Below the pieces are notes generated by a model, which was given only the letters and a program-made list of their open reading frames with translations, had not been told where the DNA came from and ran no database searches. Positions 60,577-64,000 of a stretch of DNA of 64,000 nt are shown here, piece by piece (the first letter of the stretch is position 1; each line of letters opens with the position of its first letter). The stretch is from CAZOOA01 sp964581355 (GTDB lineage Bacteria > Bacillota > Dethiobacteria > DTU022 > UBA8154): the NCBI GenBank assembly GCA_964581355.1, contig CAZOOA010000008.1, positions 7,398 through 71,397 of the forward strand, written 5' to 3'. Position numbers and translations under genes: made by a program.

Positions 60577-61194
60577 CTACTCCATATTTCTAATCAGGCC
60601 GGTTACTTTCCCTAAAACTATCACATCTTCCGAAACAATAGGGGAGTAGTTGGCGTTTTCAGGCTGTAACCTGAAATGTGCTTCTTCTTTGTAAAATCTT
60701 TTTACTGTGGCTTCATCTTCCAGCAGGGCGACAATAATCTCACCATTTTCTGCTGAAGGCTGCTGCCGTACCAGGACCATATCCCCGTCCAAAATCCCGG
60801 CTTCCGTCATGCTGTCTCCCTTAACATGTAACAGAAAAACTTTATCGTTTTTGACCATTTCCTCGGGAACGACAAGATAGCTTTCAATATTTTCCTCGGC
60901 AAGTATAGGTGTTCCAGCGGTAACCTGACCAACCAGCGGAACTACCTTGGACCGGTGTCTTGGCCTGGTTGATGAGCTTTTTGTGTCCACAATTTCGATG
61001 GCCCGGGGTTTTGTCGGGTCTCTTCGAATATAGCCTTTTTTCTCCAGGGCTTTTAAATGGGCATGAACTGTCGAACTGGATTTCAAATTTAATTCCCGGC
61101 ATATTTCCCGCACAGAAGGGGGGTAGTTTTTATTGACCACCTCTTCACTGATAAAGTCCAATACTTCCTTTTGTCTTGAAGTAAGATTTTTCAC
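60577..61194 (-). CDS. lexA: SOS repressor LexA
   Basis: A 205-residue repressor. An N-terminal winged helix (SRQKEVLDFI, PPSVREICRELNLKSSSTVH) precedes an autoprotease domain. The cleavage site is A93-G94 in VTAGTP, the catalytic Ser is S128 in GDSMTEAG and the Lys is K165 in ATVKRF. The GTG start at 61194 follows AAGGTGG. A palindrome CAAACAATGGTTTG upstream is a candidate operator, consistent with autoregulation. Confidence 0.96.
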   Translation of the reverse strand: MKNLTSRQKEVLDFISEEVVNKNYPPSVREICRELNLKSSSTVHAHLKALEKKGYIRRDPTKPRAIEIVDTKSSSTRPRHRSKVVPLVGQVTAGTPILAEENIESYLVVPEEMVKNDKVFLLHVKGDSMTEAGILDGDMVLVRQQPSAENGEIIVALLEDEATVKRFYKEEAHFRLQPENANYSPIVSEDVIVLGKVTGLIRNME

Positions 61195-61265
61195 TGCTGA
61201 TCATCCACCTTTTTAGAGAATATAAAATGATTAAGAAATATTATACCATAAACCAGATGAAAAGG

Positions 61266-61279
61266 CAAACAATGGTTTG
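61266..61279 (-). promoter_or_regulatory. candidate LexA box upstream of lexA
   Basis: CAAACAATGGTTTG is a perfect 5-bp inverted repeat with 4-nt spacing. It matches the Bacillota SOS box pattern (CGAAC-N4-GTTCG) in symmetry and most positions, and lies 72 bp before the lexA start. Confidence 0.45.
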
Positions 61280-61360
61280 TGTAGAATGCTTATTTGGGAA
61301 ACTATGTTGTTATTACTTGAAACCCATTTTTGAGAACCCATTATAGCAGGAAAAAGTAAG

Positions 61361-61387
61361 GGGGACGCCACTTTTCGATGCGTCCCC
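61361..61387 (-). terminator. terminator downstream of leuA
   Basis: GGGGACGC and GCGTCCCC pair over 8 bp with an 11-nt loop, and on the minus strand the hairpin is followed by CCTTACTTTTTCC. It lies 59 bp after the leuA stop. Hairpins of this GGGGAC type may also be REP-like repeats. Confidence 0.6.
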
Positions 61388-61413
61388 AAATAATATTTCT
61401 TGAACAGGGAAAA

Positions 61414-61452
61414 GGAGACTCAAACAGGAGACTTAAACAGAAGACTTAAAGA
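61414..61452. repeat. three tandem 13-bp units at the leuA 3' end
   Basis: GGAGACTCAAACA, GGAGACTTAAACA and GAAGACTTAAAGA in tandem. The third overlaps the last codons and stop of leuA (minus strand). Confidence 0.7.
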
Positions 61453-63023
61453 CCAATTTTCTGGTTTTCTTCTTCCAGGCTGATTTTGCTGTTACCGTTA
61501 TAATGATTGTTCAGGTAGGTATATTTTTTCAGCAGTTTGTTAATCCCGTCCAAGTACGCCTTAACACTGGCCTCGACAATATCCGTGCTCATTCCCCGAC
61601 CAATAATGTTTTTATCATCATATGTTATTTTAATCGAAACTTCACCCAGGGCATCCCGGCCGTGGGTTACAGCCCGCAAATTATAGCTTTCCAGCCGGGG
61701 GTTTACTCCAGTAATTTTATCGATAGCATTGTACGCTGCGTCAATGGGCCCGGCACCACTGGATACTTCCTGCAATATATCTTCATCTTTGCGAAGTCGG
61801 ACCACTGCAGCTGGAATGGTTTTGGTGCCGCTGCTGGTCTGGAGATACTCCAGTTCGTACGTTGGTTCTGCATAAGAGACATCGATCATCAATGCTTCCA
61901 AGTCTTCATTATACACTTCTTTCTTTTTGTCAGCCAGTTCCACAAATTTCTGGAAAAACTGTTCAAACTCTTGATCATCCAGGTGATAATTCATCGTTTC
62001 CAACTGATGTCTTACCGCATGGCGCCCGGAACGGGCAGTCAAGACCATCTGGGCGGCCTGACCGCCGATTAACTCGGCATTAATGATCTCATATGTGCTC
62101 TTATCTTTCAGAACACCATCTTGATGGATTCCTGATGAATGGGCAAAGGCATTGATCCCGATGATAGCTTTGTTAACCGGAATGGGGATCCCTGTAAGCT
62201 TACTGACTAGCCTGCTGGTGCGGTATATTTCCTTTTCATTGATTTCCGTCCAGTAGGGATAGCGATCTTTACGAATCTGCAGGTTCATCACGATCTCTTC
62301 AAGAGAAGCATTGCCGGCCCTTTCACCGATACCATTAATATTACACTCAATTTGCCGGGCGCCATTTGCCACTGCGGCCAGGGAATTGGGAACTGCAAGG
62401 CCCAGGTCATTGTGACAATGCACACTGATAGTAGCCCTCGAGATATTGGGCACCTGAGTCTTTATCTTCCGGATTAATTCCCCGAATTCATCGGGGGTAG
62501 TATATCCTACTGTATCAGGTATATTCACCACCGTTGCCCCGGCATCAATCACTGCCTCAACTACTTTCATAATATAATCAGGTCTGGCCCTGGTAGCGTC
62601 TTCCAGAGAATATTCCACGTCATGGGTGAACGACTTAGCATACTTAACTGCCTTAACCGCTTCTTCCAGGCAAACTTCTGGAGATCTGCGCAGCTTTTTT
62701 TCCATATGAATATCGGACGCTGCTAAAAAGACGTGGATGCGGGGTTTTTCAGCCTCTTTCACTGCATCCCAGGCACAGTCTATATCTCCTTTCACAGCTC
62801 TTGCCAAAGCAGTAATCACCGGCTTTTTAACCTCTCGCGATATTTGCTGGACCGCATTTAAGTCTCCCGGGGAAGAAATAGGGAAGCCTGCTTCTATTGC
62901 ATCAACATTAAGTCGTTCCAGTTGCTTGGCAATCTTTAATTTTTCCTCGGGGTTAAGCTTGGCCCCTGGGGTTTGCTCTCCGTCACGCAATGTGCTGTCA
63001 AAAATCATAATCCTGTTTTCCAA
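61446..63023 (-). CDS. leuA: 2-isopropylmalate synthase
   Basis: A 525-residue enzyme that condenses acetyl-CoA with 2-ketoisovalerate as the committed step of leucine synthesis. It has FDSTLRDGEQTPGAKLNPEE, the metal-binding HCHNDLG, NGIGERAGNASLEE, and a C-terminal LeuA allosteric domain (~390-500) for leucine feedback. The TTG start at 63023 lies about 8 nt after AGAGGTGA. The gene follows a leucine T-box leader, so expression rises when tRNA-Leu is uncharged. No leuB, leuC or leuD follows it directly in this window. Confidence 0.96.
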   Translation of the reverse strand: MENRIMIFDSTLRDGEQTPGAKLNPEEKLKIAKQLERLNVDAIEAGFPISSPGDLNAVQQISREVKKPVITALARAVKGDIDCAWDAVKEAEKPRIHVFLAASDIHMEKKLRRSPEVCLEEAVKAVKYAKSFTHDVEYSLEDATRARPDYIMKVVEAVIDAGATVVNIPDTVGYTTPDEFGELIRKIKTQVPNISRATISVHCHNDLGLAVPNSLAAVANGARQIECNINGIGERAGNASLEEIVMNLQIRKDRYPYWTEINEKEIYRTSRLVSKLTGIPIPVNKAIIGINAFAHSSGIHQDGVLKDKSTYEIINAELIGGQAAQMVLTARSGRHAVRHQLETMNYHLDDQEFEQFFQKFVELADKKKEVYNEDLEALMIDVSYAEPTYELEYLQTSSGTKTIPAAVVRLRKDEDILQEVSSGAGPIDAAYNAIDKITGVNPRLESYNLRAVTHGRDALGEVSIKITYDDKNIIGRGMSTDIVEASVKAYLDGINKLLKKYTYLNNHYNGNSKISLEEENQKIGL

Positions 63024-63049
63024 CTTTAATCACCTCTAAAGTATTTGTA

Positions 63050-63317
63050 ATTAAAAAACCTTTCGCCTAAATAATATAGAGACGAAAGGTATCTTCCGTG
63101 GTACCACTCTACTTGACAGACTTTAATTCTGTCCGCTTAAGTGTTCTTCTTTTAACGGTGAAGCACCGTCCGAACTTACTCTTTGTCATTTCAGCCGGCT
63201 ACTCGCAGGGGAGTTTCGGTGAAAAAAGAAGAGGTTACTCTTTCAGCAGATGGTAACTCTCTGGGCACTTCTTTAATCCCTACTGATCCTGCTCATTGTT
63301 TTTTGAACTATGAACTT
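63050..63317 (-). promoter_or_regulatory. T-box riboswitch (leucine) in the leuA leader
   Basis: The T-box core AGAGTGGTACCACGG (minus strand, 63110-63096) precedes a terminator with arms ACCTTTCGTC and GGCGAAAGGT plus T6 (63091-63050). Upstream lie stem I elements: AGGATCAGTAGGG, CAGAGAG and a specifier region GAAACTCCCC. The codon CTC (63211-63213 on the plus strand) is the likely specifier for leucine, matching the leuA gene it controls. Confidence 0.9.
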
Positions 63318-63324
63318 AAACCTT

Positions 63325-63353
63325 ATCATAAACTTTTTTCCCCTGTCTGTCAA
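63325..63353 (-). promoter_or_regulatory. promoter of the leuA T-box leader
   Basis: On the minus strand a perfect TTGACA (63353-63348), a 17-nt spacer and TATGAT (63330-63325) precede the T-box leader by a few bases. Confidence 0.8.
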
Positions 63354-63454
63354 CATCGTTTTCTATGAAAGCTAAAAAAGTCTTTAACCTCGCTGTAGAA
63401 TTAATAATATGTGTTCTGTTAGTTTTATTTATATAATATATACGGCATTATTCC

Positions 63455-63483
63455 TTTACAGAGCTAGAATTTTCATATAAAAT
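63455..63483 (+). promoter_or_regulatory. possible promoter of the first YtxH gene
   Basis: TTTACA at 63455-63460 and TAAAAT at 63478-63483 with 17-nt spacing; a weak match in an A/T-rich region. Confidence 0.35.
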
Positions 63484-63518
63484 AGTATTTAAAGAAGATT
63501 TAGAAAGGAGCGATAAGC

Positions 63519-63758
63519 ATGGATAGCAAAGGAGACTTTTTAGCAGGAGTACTTGTCGGTGCTGTTGTAGGAGCAGTTGCAGGGATACTTTTTGCTCCGT
63601 ATTCTGGCAAAGAAACCAGGATCCGTATCGCTGATAAAGGTAAAGACTTGAAAGAGCAAGCAGTAGATACAGCAAAAGAAAAGAAGGAGGCTGTAATCAG
63701 TTCATCTAAAGAGTTTATCGATAACGTAAAAGAAAAACTTCCATTAGATTCAAATTAA
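63519..63758 (+). CDS. YtxH domain protein
   Basis: A 79-residue protein. Residues ~7-26 (FLAGVLVGAVVGAVAGILFA) form a Gly-rich membrane segment followed by PYSGKETR, the YtxH signature, then a charged helical tail. Such proteins are linked to general stress in Bacillota, but their role is not defined. ATG 63519 follows GAAAGGAG. A close paralogue begins at 63953. Confidence 0.9.
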   Translation: MDSKGDFLAGVLVGAVVGAVAGILFAPYSGKETRIRIADKGKDLKEQAVDTAKEKKEAVISSSKEFIDNVKEKLPLDSN

Positions 63759-63952
63759 TTAAATGATACCAAATTAATATAAGAAATATAGTAATGTGTT
63801 TTAAAAACTATTATATTAATAACAGGAAAGCTGGAATTAAGCATCTGAAAAACCAGATTTTCCCTTTACATTTTCTTTGTTATCATTTAGAATGACCAAT
63901 TAAGGTAATCAATTAAATCAATTAATTAATTATAGGAAAGGGGAGGAAATCT

Positions 63953-64000
63953 ATGAATGGTAAAGGAGATTTTTTAGCAGGAGTATTTGTCGGCACAGTA
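63953..64000 (+). CDS. second YtxH domain protein (cut by window end)
   Basis: The first 16 codons (MNGKGDFLAGVFVGTV) closely match the start of the YtxH gene at 63519. GGGGAGGAAA lies just upstream of ATG 63953. This indicates a tandem duplication; the rest lies beyond the window. Confidence 0.85.
   Translation, partial: MNGKGDFLAGVFVGTV

Overview
The window looks like a scaffold from an anaerobic Bacillota (Firmicutes), probably a Clostridia-type lineage related to syntrophic or sulfur-metabolising groups; the exact genus cannot be read from the sequence. The signs are strong AGGAGG-type ribosome binding sites, many TTG and GTG starts, TTGACA-N17-TATAAT promoters, a leucine T-box, Gram-positive PerR, LexA, YlbF and YtxH proteins, type I-alpha glutamine synthetase and a MutS/MutL system with endonuclease MutL. 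Two runs of exactly 100 N (1063-1162 and 18261-18360) are assembly gaps. The second is flanked by an identical 55-mer, which suggests an unmerged contig overlap.

Layout. 1-2.9 kb: the 3' part of a coiled-coil YhaN-like ATPase, an HD-GYP protein with a degraded HD motif, and a stand-alone starch-binding CBM25 protein. 3-12 kb: a cluster recycling S-adenosylmethionine by-products, with a short archaeal/Thermotoga-type S-adenosylhomocysteinase paralogue, an MTAP/MTIP-type phosphorylase, MtnA, a class II aldolase, SurE, a PfkB adenosine-type kinase, a second, classical adenosylhomocysteinase, and a convergent MTA/SAH deaminase. 12-18 kb: RtcB, DeoC, an aromatic-acid-exporter-like protein, small membrane and coiled-coil proteins, and an MscS channel. 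18-20.5 kb: an accessory-looking patch with a catalytic-domain-only tyrosine recombinase carrying a zinc ribbon, and a MORN-repeat protein. 20.5-31 kb: exported or envelope proteins (penicillin acylase family, glucosaminidase, SagB-like nitroreductase lipoprotein, leucine-rich-repeat lipoprotein), an amidohydrolase, Pgi, an AI-2E family transporter, an ABC-class ATPase and tRNA-Trp. 31.6-35.3 kb: a large soluble hybrid histidine kinase. 35.5-42 kb: proC-proB-proA followed by a NifV-like synthase with LeuC/LeuD-type dehydratase subunits. 42-50 kb: phasin-like protein, UbiB kinase, MBL-DUF2007, thioesterase, DUF362 ferredoxin protein, MiaB, PerR, YlbF. 50.5-61 kb: mutS-mutL-miaA-hfq-hflX-ynbB, glnA and lexA. 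61-64 kb: T-box-controlled leuA and two tandem YtxH proteins.

Most interesting: (i) the SAM by-product cluster, whose residues hint at a route through deaminated (inosyl) intermediates and a DHAP-type shunt, with two dissimilar SAHH paralogues about 5 kb apart; (ii) a dispersed, apparently non-coding structured repeat, with one long copy at 44164-44482 and partial copies at 13995-14092 and 20281-20412, each starting or ending at the stop codon of a gene; (iii) the recombinase-zinc ribbon protein beside the 55-bp duplicated sequence; (iv) several start sites whose Shine-Dalgarno sequence is buried in, or separated by, a perfect hairpin.
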